A stretch of 64,000 nt of DNA from Acinetobacter bouvetii DSM 14964 = CIP 107468 (GTDB lineage: Bacteria; Pseudomonadota; Gammaproteobacteria; Pseudomonadales; Moraxellaceae): contig NZ_KB849728.1 in NCBI RefSeq assembly GCF_000368865.1, forward strand, positions 62,001-126,000, written 5' to 3'. The notes beneath the pieces were generated by a model that had not been told where the DNA came from, made no database searches, and saw nothing but the letters and a program-made list of their open reading frames with translations. Each line of letters starts with the position of its first letter. Position 1 is the first letter of the stretch. This document shows, piece after piece, positions 55,800 to 64,000 of the stretch. The translations under genes and the position numbers were made by a program.

Positions 55800-56513
55800 A
55801 TGAGTAAGGCCCTACCCATTGCTGTCGCTGTTCTTCTAGGCGGTGCTGCGCTTGTTCCAGTTTATTATGCAACTCAAAAGCCTGCTGTGCAGGCAGCGAC
55901 TTCCACCCAGCCTCCTGCAAATGCGTCAGCAGTAGAAAAGATCAGCTATGCTTTGGGCTACGAAGTTGCGCACCAGACACCGCCTGAACTTAACATTGAC
56001 AGTTTTGTTACCGGTGTCCGCGCCGGCCATGCGCGCGCTCAGCCAGCCTATACCGAAGAAGAACTGCAGCAGGCCTATGTTCAGTTCCAGCAGGAAATGC
56101 AGCAAAAGCAGCTGGATCAAACAAAGCAAGCAAAAACCAGCAGTGATTCTTTCTTAGCTGAGAATGCGAAAAAGCCTGGCGTGATAACAACAGCATCCGG
56201 CCTGCAGTATAAAATCACGCAGGAAGGCACAGGCAAACAGCCGGCTGCAAATTCTGTGGTGACGGTGCATTATAAAGGCCAGCTGGTGGACGGCAAAGTC
56301 TTTGACAGCTCGATTGCGCGCGGCGAACCGATTGAATTTCCGCTGAATCAGGTGATTCCGGGCTGGACTGAAGGCCTTCAGCTGATGAAGGAAGGCGGCA
56401 AAGCCACACTGTATATTCCATCTAATCTGGGCTACGGTGAGCAAGGCGTACCGGGAACGATTCCGCCAAACAGTACTTTAATATTTGATGTTGAACTGAT
56501 TAAAGTGAAATAA
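55800..56513 (+). CDS. fkpA: FKBP-type peptidyl-prolyl isomerase, FkpA-like (copy 1)
   Basis: A 237-residue periplasmic or membrane-anchored foldase. The hydrophobic N-terminus ([20 protein letters not shown]) is a signal or anchor. The FkpA dimerisation domain begins [11 protein letters not shown], and the C-terminal FKBP domain has [30 protein letters not shown] and the end [11 protein letters not shown]. The ATG at 55800 is preferred; a GTG at 55788 would add four residues without a better site. In Acinetobacter fkpA-type genes flank wzc of the capsule locus. A similar gene lies directly downstream. Confidence 0.92.
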   Translation: MSKALPIAVAVLLGGAALVPVYYATQKPAVQAATSTQPPANASAVEKISYALGYEVAHQTPPELNIDSFVTGVRAGHARAQPAYTEEELQQAYVQFQQEMQQKQLDQTKQAKTSSDSFLAENAKKPGVITTASGLQYKITQEGTGKQPAANSVVTVHYKGQLVDGKVFDSSIARGEPIEFPLNQVIPGWTEGLQLMKEGGKATLYIPSNLGYGEQGVPGTIPPNSTLIFDVELIKVK

Positions 56514-56523
56514 CAAAAATTTT

Positions 56524-56550
56524 AAGGAGAGCCGGCTACGCTCTCCTTTC
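56524..56550 (+). terminator. Intrinsic terminator after fkpA copy 1
   Basis: Stem AAGGAGAGC / GCTCTCCTT with a 7-nt loop, followed by a T-rich stretch, 11 bp after the stop. It also overlaps the ribosome-site region of the next gene only loosely, so the next FKBP may have its own promoter or read-through. Confidence 0.75.
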
Positions 56551-56569
56551 TTTATTTTTTGAGATGCCT

Positions 56570-57262
56570 ATGAAAATTCAGATGACCCTGCTCTGCCTTG
56601 CACTATGCGCCAGCAGTACATTTGCCAAAGAAATTAACAACAAAAGCAGCATATCAGAACAAGTCGGCTACAGCTTCGGCTACAGTTTCGGCCGCAGCAA
56701 TGCAGACGCCATGAAAGATATGGATGTGAATGCATTTATTGAAGGCTTGAAAACAGCGACTCAAGGCAAAAACGCATCTCTCAGCGATGAAGAAATAACC
56801 CGCGTACTGACTCAGTATAAAAAACAGTCTGAAGCAAAACAGCTGATTGAACTCAAGCAGAAAGCCGAGCAGAATGCAAAAATCGGCGCCGCTTTTTTAG
56901 CAGAGAATGCAAAAAAAGCGGATGTGAAAGTGACTAAATCCGGCCTGCAGTATCAGGTATTGAAAGAAGGCCAAGGCAAATCGCCAAAGGTGAACTCTAC
57001 TGTAAAAGTAGACTATGAAGGCCGCTTGATTGACGGCACGGTTTTTGACAGTTCTATTGCGCGCAATCAGCCGGCCAGCTTCCAAGTCAGCCAAGTGATC
57101 CAAGGCTGGACCGAAGGCCTTCAGCTGATGAAGGAAGGCGCCAAATACCGCTTTTTCATTCCTGCCAATTTAGCATATGGGCAAATCGGTTCGGGTGATG
57201 CCATTGAGCCTAACAGCACTCTTATTTTTGATGTTGAGCTGATTGAAATCGCCGCCAAATAA
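56570..57262 (+). CDS. FKBP-type peptidyl-prolyl isomerase, FkpA-like (copy 2)
   Basis: A 230-residue periplasmic FKBP paralogue of the previous gene. The signal peptide ends at SSTFA. The dimerisation domain (QVGYSFGYSFGRSNADAM) and the FKBP domain ([45 protein letters not shown]) match copy 1 closely. The start at 56570 is preferred (GAGA about 6 nt upstream); ATG at 56564 is an alternative. Tandem duplication of fkpA is the simplest reading. Confidence 0.88.
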   Translation: MKIQMTLLCLALCASSTFAKEINNKSSISEQVGYSFGYSFGRSNADAMKDMDVNAFIEGLKTATQGKNASLSDEEITRVLTQYKKQSEAKQLIELKQKAEQNAKIGAAFLAENAKKADVKVTKSGLQYQVLKEGQGKSPKVNSTVKVDYEGRLIDGTVFDSSIARNQPASFQVSQVIQGWTEGLQLMKEGAKYRFFIPANLAYGQIGSGDAIEPNSTLIFDVELIEIAAK

Positions 57263-57279
57263 ATCATTACAATTTTTTC

Positions 57280-57312
57280 AGCATGCAGCGCTTTAATGCG
57301 CTGTATGCTTTT
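57280..57312 (+). terminator. Intrinsic terminator after fkpA copy 2
   Basis: Stem AGCATGCAGCGC / GCGCTGTATGCT with one mismatch, a 6-nt loop and TTTT, 17 bp after the stop. Confidence 0.75.
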
Positions 57313-57464
57313 ATCCGCACCGCTGATGTACTCTTTAGCGTATTTTTATCTTTTTTTCATTTCGCCTGCTGCCGGTGAATATACATCCTTTTCTTAATCA
57401 TTATTAATAAAATCAGATTATTATGCTTTAATCATGGCATTGGCCATCAAACAGGGAGCGATAC

Positions 57465-58211
57465 ATGGCACTGAAAATTAAAACACGTGAAATCGAATAT
57501 ACTGCTGCCGACGGCGCCAAACTGATCGGCTATTTTGCAGCGCCTGAAACTGATGCTGCCGTGCCGGGAGTGATTGTTGCGCCTGAATGGTGGGGCCGCA
57601 ATGAATATACAGAGCAGCGCGCACGCGAATTGGCTGAACATGGCTATGCTGCCTTGGCCATTGATATGTATGGCGGTAAAAAAGTTACCACTGCGGTCAG
57701 TGACGCCTCCGCATGGATGATGCAGACTTTCGAAGACCCTGAAACCATTGTTGTCCGCGCAGCGGCTGGATTAAACACTTTGGCGCAGCAGCAAGAAGTC
57801 AATGCAGCCAAGCTTGCGGCGATCGGCTTCTGCTATGGCGGCAAAGTGGTCCTGGACTTAGCCCGCTCAGGCGCCGATTTGCGCGCTGTTGCAACCTTCC
57901 ATGCCGCATTGGCGCCAAAAGCTCCGGCTCAGGAAGGCAAAGTTAAAGCGGAAATTTTAGTGATGCACGGCGAGCTGGACAGCATGGTCACCTTAGACGA
58001 TGTCGCAGCCTTCCGTCAGGAAATGCATGCAGCCAAAGTCGAGCACGAAGTGATTATTTTTGAAAATGCAAAGCATGGCTTCAGCAATCCATTGGCCGAC
58101 GAGCGCGCCAAAGCCAACGGTGTTGATTTAGGCTATAACGCAGCTGCGGAAAAAGGCAGTCTGGATGCAATGTATGCGCTGCTGGATCGCCAGCTGAAAA
58201 GCAAAGAATAA
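57465..58211 (+). CDS. Dienelactone hydrolase family protein
   Basis: A 248-residue alpha/beta hydrolase of the DLH family. The cysteine nucleophile is in IGFCYGGKV (about residues 122-130), VMHGELDSMVTLDD holds the aspartate, and KHGFSNP the histidine. The N-terminal PGVIVAPEWWGRNEY motif is typical. Family members hydrolyse dienelactones in chlorocatechol breakdown or other esters; no other catabolic genes are adjacent, so a general role is likely. A GGGAG site precedes the ATG. Confidence 0.88.
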   Translation: MALKIKTREIEYTAADGAKLIGYFAAPETDAAVPGVIVAPEWWGRNEYTEQRARELAEHGYAALAIDMYGGKKVTTAVSDASAWMMQTFEDPETIVVRAAAGLNTLAQQQEVNAAKLAAIGFCYGGKVVLDLARSGADLRAVATFHAALAPKAPAQEGKVKAEILVMHGELDSMVTLDDVAAFRQEMHAAKVEHEVIIFENAKHGFSNPLADERAKANGVDLGYNAAAEKGSLDAMYALLDRQLKSKE

Positions 58212-58261
58212 GCAAAACGCTAAATGAAGTTGAACTGAATACTGATTTGGAGGATTGAACA

Positions 58262-58621
58262 ATGACTGACAGCAACTGCCCTTACTGCAATTATGATGAA
58301 TATGACGCAATTGCAAAAAATGACTTTGGTGCCATCTTGCCAGAACCTCACAGCCTGTCAAAAGGCCATTGCGTCATTATTCCCTTGCGCCATGTCCGCT
58401 CTTTTTTTGACATTACCGATAAAGAGCGGAAAAGCCTGATGGCTTTACTGGAACAAGCCCGCAATGAACTGAACCTGCTCCATCATCCTACAGGCTTCCA
58501 TATTGGTTTCAATGACGGCACAGTGTTTGGGGAATCCATTGAACATTTGCATATTCATATTATTCCGCGCTATGAAAATCAGGCCTTAACGCTGGATGAG
58601 CGCTGGGGCATGGCAGGCTGA
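58262..58621 (+). CDS. HIT family protein
   Basis: A 119-residue histidine-triad protein. The active site HLHIHIIPRY (H-x-H-x-H-x-x) is near residue 100, and an N-terminal CPYC pair may bind zinc. HIT proteins hydrolyse AMP-linked or dinucleoside polyphosphate substrates. A strong GGAGG site lies 8 nt before the ATG. It follows the DLH gene by 50 bp and ends before a strong terminator. Confidence 0.88.
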   Translation: MTDSNCPYCNYDEYDAIAKNDFGAILPEPHSLSKGHCVIIPLRHVRSFFDITDKERKSLMALLEQARNELNLLHHPTGFHIGFNDGTVFGESIEHLHIHIIPRYENQALTLDERWGMAG

Positions 58622-58636
58622 AAATTCCTGCATGTC

Positions 58637-58662
58637 AAAAAGGATCTTCGGATCCTTTTTTT
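58637..58662 (+). terminator. Intrinsic terminator after HIT gene
   Basis: A 10-bp stem AAAAAGGATC / GATCCTTTTT with a TTCG tetraloop and seven T residues in total. It is very strong. Confidence 0.92.
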
Positions 58663-58760
58663 GTCCGCCTTAAGCAGATTTCATTATTCTGCAGATGCGG
58701 AAAACTCCTGAAAAGATTCCATGTATACTGAGGCAGTTTTTCTGTTTGCTGTTCACTTCT

Positions 58761-59789
58761 ATGTTTGTATTTTCAGATGTCCTGCTGTCTTGGTTCGATG
58801 TTCATGGCCGCCATGACCTGCCTTGGCAAGTGGCAGATGATCCCTATAAAGTCTGGGTGTCTGAAATTATGCTGCAGCAGACCCAAGTCAAAACCGTGCT
58901 GCAATACTTCGAGCGTTTTATCGAACGCTTCCCAACGGTTGAAGCTTTAGGGACAGCATCATGGGATGAGGTTGCGCCCTACTGGGCAGGCCTGGGCTAC
59001 TATGCCCGCGCACGCAATCTGCATAAAGCCGCAGGGGTCGTGGCCCGCCAGGGGCATTTTCCTGAAACCTTGGAACAATGGATAGAACTGCCGGGCATTG
59101 GCCCATCTACTGCAGGCGCACTGATGTCTTTAGGATTGCGCCAGTACGGCGTCATCATGGACGGCAATGTCAAACGCGTGCTCGCGCGCTTTTTCGCCAT
59201 TGAAGATGATCTGTCTAAACCCGTGCATGAGCGCAGCATGTGGCAACTGGCCGCTGAACTTTGTCCAACTGAACGCAACCATGACTATACCCAAGCCATC
59301 ATGGATTTGGGGGCAACCGTGTGTACCCCGAAAAAACCGCTGTGTTTATGCTGCCCGATGCAGCAGCACTGTAAAGCCCATGCACAAGGGCTAGAAAATG
59401 AATTGCCTTTTAAAAAGCCCAAGAAAGCTGTGCCTGTGAAGTCTGCCCAAGTTTTGGTGCTGCGCCATCACAATCAGTGGCTGTGGCAGCAGCGCCCGAA
59501 TAGCGGACTGTGGGGCGGTTTATGGTGTTTACCTATTTTTGAAAACCGTGATGAACTCACGCAGCTGTGCCAAAGCCTAGGGCTGAAACAAGTCTCGCAA
59601 CGCGCTGGAATTTCACATAGTTTCACCCATTTCACTTGGCAGCTTGAAGCGCTTTGCTTTGAGGCGGATGCCGATCAGCTCGAACATTTCAGTATAGAAC
59701 TGGCCAGCACATGGCTAGACATACAAAACGTCACAGAAATGGGCATCCCAACCGCGATGAAAAAATTGATCTCGGCAATTCAACTGTGA
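58761..59789 (+). CDS. mutY: A/G-specific adenine DNA glycosylase
   Basis: A 342-residue DNA repair enzyme removing adenine opposite 8-oxoguanine. Residues seen: catalytic Glu in EIMLQQTQVKTV, helix-hairpin-helix LPGIGPSTAGALMSLG, catalytic Asp in MDGNVKRV, and the iron-sulfur ligands spaced C-x6-C-x2-C-x5-C in CTPKKPLCLCCPMQQHC. A C-terminal NUDIX-like 8-oxoG recognition domain follows. The start at 58761 (MFVFSDVLLSWFD) matches the family; an upstream ATG at 58695 adds an unlikely cysteine-rich leader and overlaps the promoter region. Confidence 0.93.
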   Translation: MFVFSDVLLSWFDVHGRHDLPWQVADDPYKVWVSEIMLQQTQVKTVLQYFERFIERFPTVEALGTASWDEVAPYWAGLGYYARARNLHKAAGVVARQGHFPETLEQWIELPGIGPSTAGALMSLGLRQYGVIMDGNVKRVLARFFAIEDDLSKPVHERSMWQLAAELCPTERNHDYTQAIMDLGATVCTPKKPLCLCCPMQQHCKAHAQGLENELPFKKPKKAVPVKSAQVLVLRHHNQWLWQQRPNSGLWGGLWCLPIFENRDELTQLCQSLGLKQVSQRAGISHSFTHFTWQLEALCFEADADQLEHFSIELASTWLDIQNVTEMGIPTAMKKLISAIQL

Positions 59790-59861
59790 CATAGTCAGGT
59801 AATCCATTGGGTTTAACCTGACACTTTAAAATTAGATCACTGAAAGAATAAAGGATTGTCC

Positions 59862-60416
59862 GTGCGCTATTGTTTGCCCCGCCTTTCTGCGCTTGCCAGT
59901 TTAAGTTTTGTGCTTCTGCTGCTCGCAGCTTGCCGCACCGCGCCGCCTGCGCCAAGCGGAAGCCCGCTGCCTGCCTCAAAAGTCCAGCAGCTGAAAAATA
60001 TGCGTTTAGCTCAGCAGCTGCCTGTCCCCGTTCAGGGCATTAAGCGTCATGGACTCAAAGATACTTGGGGCGCTTCACGCAGCCAAGGCCGCGCGCATGA
60101 AGGCATTGACATCTTGGCTCCACGTGGAACAAAAGTATACAGCGCTACAGACGGGCTGATTGCTGACTTACGCAATAACAATTTGGGTGGTAAAGTGATC
60201 TGGGTCATGGGGCCTGCGGGATCATGGCATTACTATGCGCATTTAGACAGCCACAAGCACGGCCTGAATGTCGGCGACACAGTCAAGAAAGGCGATCTGA
60301 TCGGCTACGTCGGCAATACCGGCAATGCGCGCAGCACCGCGCCGCACTTGCATTACGGGATTTACCTGAATGGCAAAGGCCGCGGCGCAGTCAACCCCTT
60401 CCCTTATTTACGCTAA
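59862..60416 (+). CDS. M23 family peptidoglycan peptidase-like lipoprotein
   Basis: A 184-residue lipoprotein with a C-terminal LytM/M23 domain. The start is GTG at 59862, with AAGGA 6 nt upstream; a TTG at 59856 would overlap that site. The signal peptide ends at LLLAAC. Zinc-site motifs HEGIDI and HLHYGIY are present (H-x3-D and H-x-H), so it may be catalytically active, unlike EnvC/NlpD. It acts on or regulates cell-wall hydrolysis at the outer membrane. It is followed after 16 bp by the small protein gene. Confidence 0.85.
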   Translation: MRYCLPRLSALASLSFVLLLLAACRTAPPAPSGSPLPASKVQQLKNMRLAQQLPVPVQGIKRHGLKDTWGASRSQGRAHEGIDILAPRGTKVYSATDGLIADLRNNNLGGKVIWVMGPAGSWHYYAHLDSHKHGLNVGDTVKKGDLIGYVGNTGNARSTAPHLHYGIYLNGKGRGAVNPFPYLR

Positions 60417-60432
60417 TTGTTAGGAATTATTC

Positions 60433-60678
60433 ATGTCAGAAGCATTGATCAACCGTCTAGTCGAATTTGCTGAATCAGGCAATCAGCAGAAAATTGTCTT
60501 AGCCGGACAAAGCTATCAAGGCTGGATTATGGAAATTACTGAAGAAGCCTTATTAATCAGCACCGGCTATGCCGATAAATCCGGTAAAGACGTCTGGATT
60601 CAGTTTACAGACCTGGATCAGGCCGAATTATCCTACTGGGACAATCAAGGCAGTCAATGGGCTGAATTTAAGCTCTAA
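60433..60678 (+). CDS. Small conserved-looking protein, function unknown
   Basis: An 81-residue soluble, acidic protein, MSEALINRLVEFAESGNQQK..., with a likely small beta-rich core (IVLAGQSYQGWIMEI, ALLISTGYADKSGKDVWIQFTDL). No signal peptide and no motif I can name. It has an ATG with an AGGA-like leader and lies between the M23 lipoprotein and tag genes with 16- and 33-bp gaps, so it is probably cotranscribed. The reading frame ends cleanly and has normal codon use. Confidence 0.75.
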   Translation: MSEALINRLVEFAESGNQQKIVLAGQSYQGWIMEITEEALLISTGYADKSGKDVWIQFTDLDQAELSYWDNQGSQWAEFKL

Positions 60679-60711
60679 GGCCCTGCCGCTTTATAATTTA
60701 GGAGGATTCGA

Positions 60712-61266
60712 ATGACTGCGCAGCGCTGCGGCTGGTGTTCCAATGACCCGCTCTATATTGCTTACCATGATCATGAGTGGGGTCAGCCGCTGCATGATGA
60801 AAAACAGCTATTCGCGATGCTCTGCCTCGAAGGCCAGCAAGCCGGGCTGTCTTGGATTACCGTCCTGAAAAAGCGCGAACATTATCACCGCCAGTTTTTC
60901 CAACATTCCATCGAGCAGATTGCGGCTTTCAGTGATATAGACTTAGCCGAGAAAGTCCAAGATGCAGGCTTAATTCGCCATATCGGAAAGCTGACCGCCA
61001 TTCGTGACAATGCGGTTGCATGGCAAGCGCTGAAACAGCAAGGCATCAACCCTGTCGAGTGGCTCTGGAACTTTGTCGAGCAGCACGCCATCAACAATGA
61101 TGTCCCGGACTACCGCACAGCGCCTGCGCAGACGCTTCAAAGCCAAAATATGTCAAAAAATCTGAAAAAACAGGGCTTTAAATTTGTCGGACCCACCACC
61201 TGCTATGCCTTTATGCAAGCGGTGGGCATGGTCAATGACCATGAAAACAGCTGCCATTTTAAATAA
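60712..61266 (+). CDS. tag: DNA-3-methyladenine glycosylase I
   Basis: A 184-residue Tag enzyme removing 3-methyladenine from DNA. The conserved CGWCSNDPLYIAYHDHEWGQPLHDE N-terminus, including the zinc-binding cysteine and histidine, is present (motif residues 5-29), then FAMLCLEGQQAGLSWITVLKKRE. The C-terminal GPTTCYAFMQAVGMVNDH and the final C/H zinc ligands complete the family pattern. A perfect AGGAGG ribosome site precedes the ATG. It lies in the small gene group between mutY and a zinc alcohol dehydrogenase. Confidence 0.94.
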   Translation: MTAQRCGWCSNDPLYIAYHDHEWGQPLHDEKQLFAMLCLEGQQAGLSWITVLKKREHYHRQFFQHSIEQIAAFSDIDLAEKVQDAGLIRHIGKLTAIRDNAVAWQALKQQGINPVEWLWNFVEQHAINNDVPDYRTAPAQTLQSQNMSKNLKKQGFKFVGPTTCYAFMQAVGMVNDHENSCHFK

Positions 61267-61301
61267 AAGCACATAAAAACAGGTAAATAAGGATATAAGA
61301 T

Positions 61302-62324
61302 ATGACGGATAACACCATTCGCGCTTATGCGGCGATGCAGGCGGGCGCAGCTTTGCAGCCCTATCAATTCGATGCAGGCGAACTGCAGCCGCATCAGGTC
61401 GAAGTCAAAGTCGAATACTGCGGCTTGTGCCATTCCGATGTTTCGGTGATTAACAATGAATGGAACTCTTCGGTCTATCCGGTTGTCGCGGGCCATGAAA
61501 TTATCGGCACCATCCGCCGCTTAGGCTCCGAAGCCAAAGGGCTTAAACTTGGACAGCGCGTCGGTATTGGCTGGACAGCAGAAAGCTGCCAGCACTGTGA
61601 CCCCTGTGTATCGGGCCAGCAGGTGCTCTGTACTGGCGGATCAACAGCAACCATCGTCGGCCATGCTGGCGGCTTTGCCGACAAAGTCCGCGCAGGCTGG
61701 CAGTGGATTATTCCTTTGCCTGAAGAGCTGGACCCTGAGTCCGCAGGTCCTTTATTGTGCGGCGGCATTACCGTTTTTGATCCGATTTTAAAACACCAAA
61801 TTCAAGCCATTCACCATGTCGGAGTGATTGGCATTGGCGGTTTAGGGCATATCGCGATTAAGCTGCTCAAGGCATGGGGCTGTGAAATTACTGCGTTCAC
61901 CTCGAACCTCGACAAAACTAAAGAGCTCAAGGCCATGGGCGCAGACCATGTGGTGAATAGCCGTGATGTGGATGCGCTTAAAACCCAGCGGGGCAAGTTT
62001 GATCTAATCCTCAGCACCGTGAATGTCCCGCTCAATTGGCCGGCCTATATCAGTACACTGGCGCCGAATGGCACAATCCATCTGCTAGGCTTGCCTCTGG
62101 AACCCATCAAGCTGAATGCAGGCAGCCTAATCGGCGGAGCCAAGTCCATCACGGGTTCGCCGACAGGCTCACCTGCAGCATTGCGTCAGCTGCTCAAATT
62201 CGCTGCACGCAAAAACATTGCGCCGCAAATCGAACTGTATCCCATGTCACAGTTGAATGAAGCCATCGAGCGCCTGCATTCAGGGCAAGCCCGCTACCGT
62301 GTGGTGCTGAAAGCGGATTTTTAA
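61302..62324 (+). CDS. Zinc-dependent NADP(H) alcohol dehydrogenase (YahK/AdhC type)
   Basis: A 340-residue medium-chain dehydrogenase/reductase. Catalytic zinc ligands are in [12 protein letters not shown] and AGHEIIGTI; structural zinc cysteines are in [17 protein letters not shown]; the Rossmann motif is [20 protein letters not shown]. Relatives (YahK, Ahr, cinnamyl alcohol type) reduce a broad range of aldehydes with NADPH. It is last in its transcription unit and ended by a strong terminator shared with the MocR gene. Confidence 0.9.
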   Translation: MTDNTIRAYAAMQAGAALQPYQFDAGELQPHQVEVKVEYCGLCHSDVSVINNEWNSSVYPVVAGHEIIGTIRRLGSEAKGLKLGQRVGIGWTAESCQHCDPCVSGQQVLCTGGSTATIVGHAGGFADKVRAGWQWIIPLPEELDPESAGPLLCGGITVFDPILKHQIQAIHHVGVIGIGGLGHIAIKLLKAWGCEITAFTSNLDKTKELKAMGADHVVNSRDVDALKTQRGKFDLILSTVNVPLNWPAYISTLAPNGTIHLLGLPLEPIKLNAGSLIGGAKSITGSPTGSPAALRQLLKFAARKNIAPQIELYPMSQLNEAIERLHSGQARYRVVLKADF

Positions 62325-62343
62325 AACGGCTGGCATGTGCACA

Positions 62344-62379
62344 GCATAAAAAGCCTGCTGCTAAGCAGGCTTTTTATGC
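62344..62379. terminator. Bidirectional terminator between adh and MocR genes
   Basis: A 16-bp perfect stem GCATAAAAAGCCTGCT / AGCAGGCTTTTTATGC with a 4-nt loop, symmetrical in A/T tracts, between the two convergent genes. Confidence 0.9.
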
Positions 62380-62387
62380 GCCGTTAT

Positions 62388-63833
62388 TCAGGATGCATTC
62401 ACCTGCACAGCTGTTGAGAGCCCATGCTTCACCCAATGCGCCAGCTGCAATATGGCCTGCTGAATTTCTGCCGAGAGTTCATGGCCGGCATTCAGGCGAA
62501 TGCAGTTGTTATAGCGCCGGTCCTCCCCAAACAGCAGTCCAGGCACAATATTGATGCCTTGCTGCAGCGCGTGATAGTACAGCGCCAAACCGTCCACGTG
62601 CTCAGGAAACTGCAGCCATAAAGCATAACTGCCCTGAGGATGATTGATCCTCACCGCCACACCTGCAAAAGCCTGCACAATAAACTGCCGGTACTGTTCC
62701 ACCTGCTTCATGAGTTTCGGGCGCAGCTGGCTCAAATGCTGGCGGTATGCCCGGCTGTAAATTAAATCCGCCAGCCCCAGCTGCAAAGGCGTATTGACTG
62801 AAATATTCTGAATTATCAATTTGGCATGCAAATGTTTCAGCCGCGGCGGTATGCAGAACCAGCCTACGCGGTAAGAGGGAGATAAGGATTTTGAAACCGA
62901 ACCGCAATAAATCACATAGCCCTGCTGGTCCCAATACTGAATGGGCAGAGGCCGCGCTGCACTGAAGCTGCACTCAGCGTAGATATCATCTTCAATCACA
63001 TGGCATTGATATTTGGCCGCCAGCTGCGCAATCTTTTGCTTTTCCGCGTTGCTGAGGCAAAAGCCCAGCGGGTTTTGAAAATTAGCCGTCAGCAGGCAAA
63101 GTTTTGCGCCTGAATACTGCATGGCCTGTTCCAGCCGCTCCAAGTCAAAGCCTTCGGTATCTGCAGGAATTTCAATAATTTTACGTTTCAGCAAAGCCAG
63201 CAGCTGCAGCTGGCCATTATAATTGGGCGTCGGAACAATAATGCTGTCCCCTTCCGCGCTTAAGCTTTGGATCATGACCGACAGTGCCGGCATGCAGCCA
63301 TTGCTGACATAAATCTGCTCTGGGGCAATATGAAAGCCGTCTTCAGACCAATGCGCCGACAGCGCTTCACGCAGCCGCACATGCCCCTGCCGGTCACTGT
63401 ATAAAAAATCTTCGGGCTTGCAGTACTTCAAGGCGCGCTGTATCGAACGGCTCAGCGCCTTAGAAGGAACAAGGTTGGGAGAAAGCTGAATCGAGCCTAA
63501 ATGGATCAGCTTGCTGTCAATCGCGGCTTCATGAATCTGAATTTGCAGTTCCAAATTGGAAATTTCACGAACTTTGGGCTGAAAATCCGGATGCTCAGGC
63601 ACCGCAATTTCACGGCCAGGCGCCTGCTCCTGCACAAAATAGCCGGACTTTTCTTTAACGTAAATCAAGCCATTGGCTTCCAGCAATTCATAGCAGCTTC
63701 TTGCTGTATTCAAACTGATCCGCTGCTGCGCTGCAAACTGGCGCAAAGAACTGAGGCGCTGATCTGCACTCAGTTCCCCGGTATAAATTTTCTGTGTAAT
63801 TTGCTGCGCCAGCAGCTGGTACTGAAAGGCCAT
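62388..63833 (-). CDS. MocR-family regulator (GntR HTH fused to aminotransferase domain)
   Basis: A 481-residue MocR/PdxR-type regulator. The N-terminal GntR winged helix (residues 1-70: QITQKIYTGELSADQRLSSLRQFAAQ) is followed by a class I aminotransferase-like domain. That domain has the PLP lysine in YCGSVSKSLSPSYRVGW and the supporting PTPNYNG and TANFQNPLGFC patterns. Such proteins sense an amino acid or vitamin B6 form. The gene is divergent from the lipoprotein gene at the window end, whose product may be its target. Confidence 0.9.
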   Translation of the reverse strand: MAFQYQLLAQQITQKIYTGELSADQRLSSLRQFAAQQRISLNTARSCYELLEANGLIYVKEKSGYFVQEQAPGREIAVPEHPDFQPKVREISNLELQIQIHEAAIDSKLIHLGSIQLSPNLVPSKALSRSIQRALKYCKPEDFLYSDRQGHVRLREALSAHWSEDGFHIAPEQIYVSNGCMPALSVMIQSLSAEGDSIIVPTPNYNGQLQLLALLKRKIIEIPADTEGFDLERLEQAMQYSGAKLCLLTANFQNPLGFCLSNAEKQKIAQLAAKYQCHVIEDDIYAECSFSAARPLPIQYWDQQGYVIYCGSVSKSLSPSYRVGWFCIPPRLKHLHAKLIIQNISVNTPLQLGLADLIYSRAYRQHLSQLRPKLMKQVEQYRQFIVQAFAGVAVRINHPQGSYALWLQFPEHVDGLALYYHALQQGINIVPGLLFGEDRRYNNCIRLNAGHELSAEIQQAILQLAHWVKHGLSTAVQVNAS

Positions 63834-63930
63834 ACTGTACCCATTTTTTAATATTTACTGTATCTGTACCCAAAACATTAACATATTTAAGCTTGCAGTA
63901 CAGTTTTTCAATCAGATACAGGAGCGATTC

Positions 63931-64000
63931 ATGAAAACAATAACAATGCCCTTCACGCTTTTCAGCCTATGCCTTTGCCTGATGGCCTGCCAGCCTCAAC
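63931..64000 (+). CDS. Lipoprotein gene, start only (cut by window end)
   Basis: An ATG at 63931 after AGGAG starts MKTITMPFTLFSLCLCLMACQPQ, a lipoprotein signal peptide with lipobox LMAC. Only 23 residues are inside the window. The first residues of RND membrane-fusion lipoproteins look like this, but so do many lipoproteins, so no function is assigned. It is divergent from the MocR regulator. Confidence 0.6.
   Translation, partial: MKTITMPFTLFSLCLCLMACQPQ

Overview
The window is chromosomal DNA of a gammaproteobacterium, almost certainly Acinetobacter. The evidence is the arrangement wza-wzb-wzc next to fkpA-type peptidyl-prolyl isomerase genes at one end, the block itr-galU-ugd-gpi-galE/gne1-pgm at the other, and a variable polysaccharide region between them. 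That is the standard frame of the Acinetobacter capsule (K) locus. Here pgm is followed by glmS/glmU, not by the lactate permease gene lldP that I recall beside the A. baumannii K locus, so a non-baumannii species is likely (inference).

Left part (1-17 kb): a truncated DedA protein, a LysE exporter, a lipoprotein, an orphan ParA, SirB2 and BolA proteins, and three tandem tRNA-Gly(GCC) genes. Next comes a one-directional catabolic cluster (4.4-10.2 kb) with a LuxR-type regulator, a ferredoxin reductase, a Rieske oxygenase, an OprD-like porin and an MHS-type transporter. It probably takes up and oxidises an aromatic acid. An alcohol-oxidation group follows (10.5-15.8 kb): iron alcohol dehydrogenase, alpha/beta hydrolase, a GAF-containing regulator and an aldehyde dehydrogenase. 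The two dehydrogenase promoters share a tandem motif that could be the regulator's site.

Middle (17.4-25.6 kb): a housekeeping run of ribBA-like, ribH, nusB, thiL, pgpA, glmU, glmS and pgm. It covers riboflavin synthesis, transcription antitermination, thiamine, lipid and UDP-GlcNAc metabolism. pgm converges on the K locus.

K locus (24-57 kb): galE, pgi, ugd-like, galU and a first initiating sugar transferase are followed by what looks like two capsule modules in series. Module 1 (31.2-39.4 kb, partly very AT-rich) carries glycosyltransferases, acetyltransferases, a Wzy-like polymerase, a Wzx flippase and an epimerase/dehydrogenase pair. Module 2 (40.4-50.9 kb) carries a complete PglF/E/D/C-type set for an N-acetylated diamino sugar (QuiNAc4NAc or bacillosamine type), two glycosyltransferases, a second flippase and a second, closely similar epimerase/dehydrogenase pair. 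I see no polymerase in it. A decayed UDP-GlcNAc 2-epimerase gene lies at the junction. The two epimerase/dehydrogenase pairs form direct repeats of about 2.3 kb that could recombine and delete module 2. wza-wzb-wzc and two FKBP genes close the locus.

Right part (57.4-64 kb): dienelactone hydrolase, HIT protein, mutY, an M23 lipoprotein, a small conserved-looking protein, tag, a zinc alcohol dehydrogenase, a MocR-type regulator, and the start of a lipoprotein gene cut by the window end. I saw no insertion sequence, prophage or CRISPR array.
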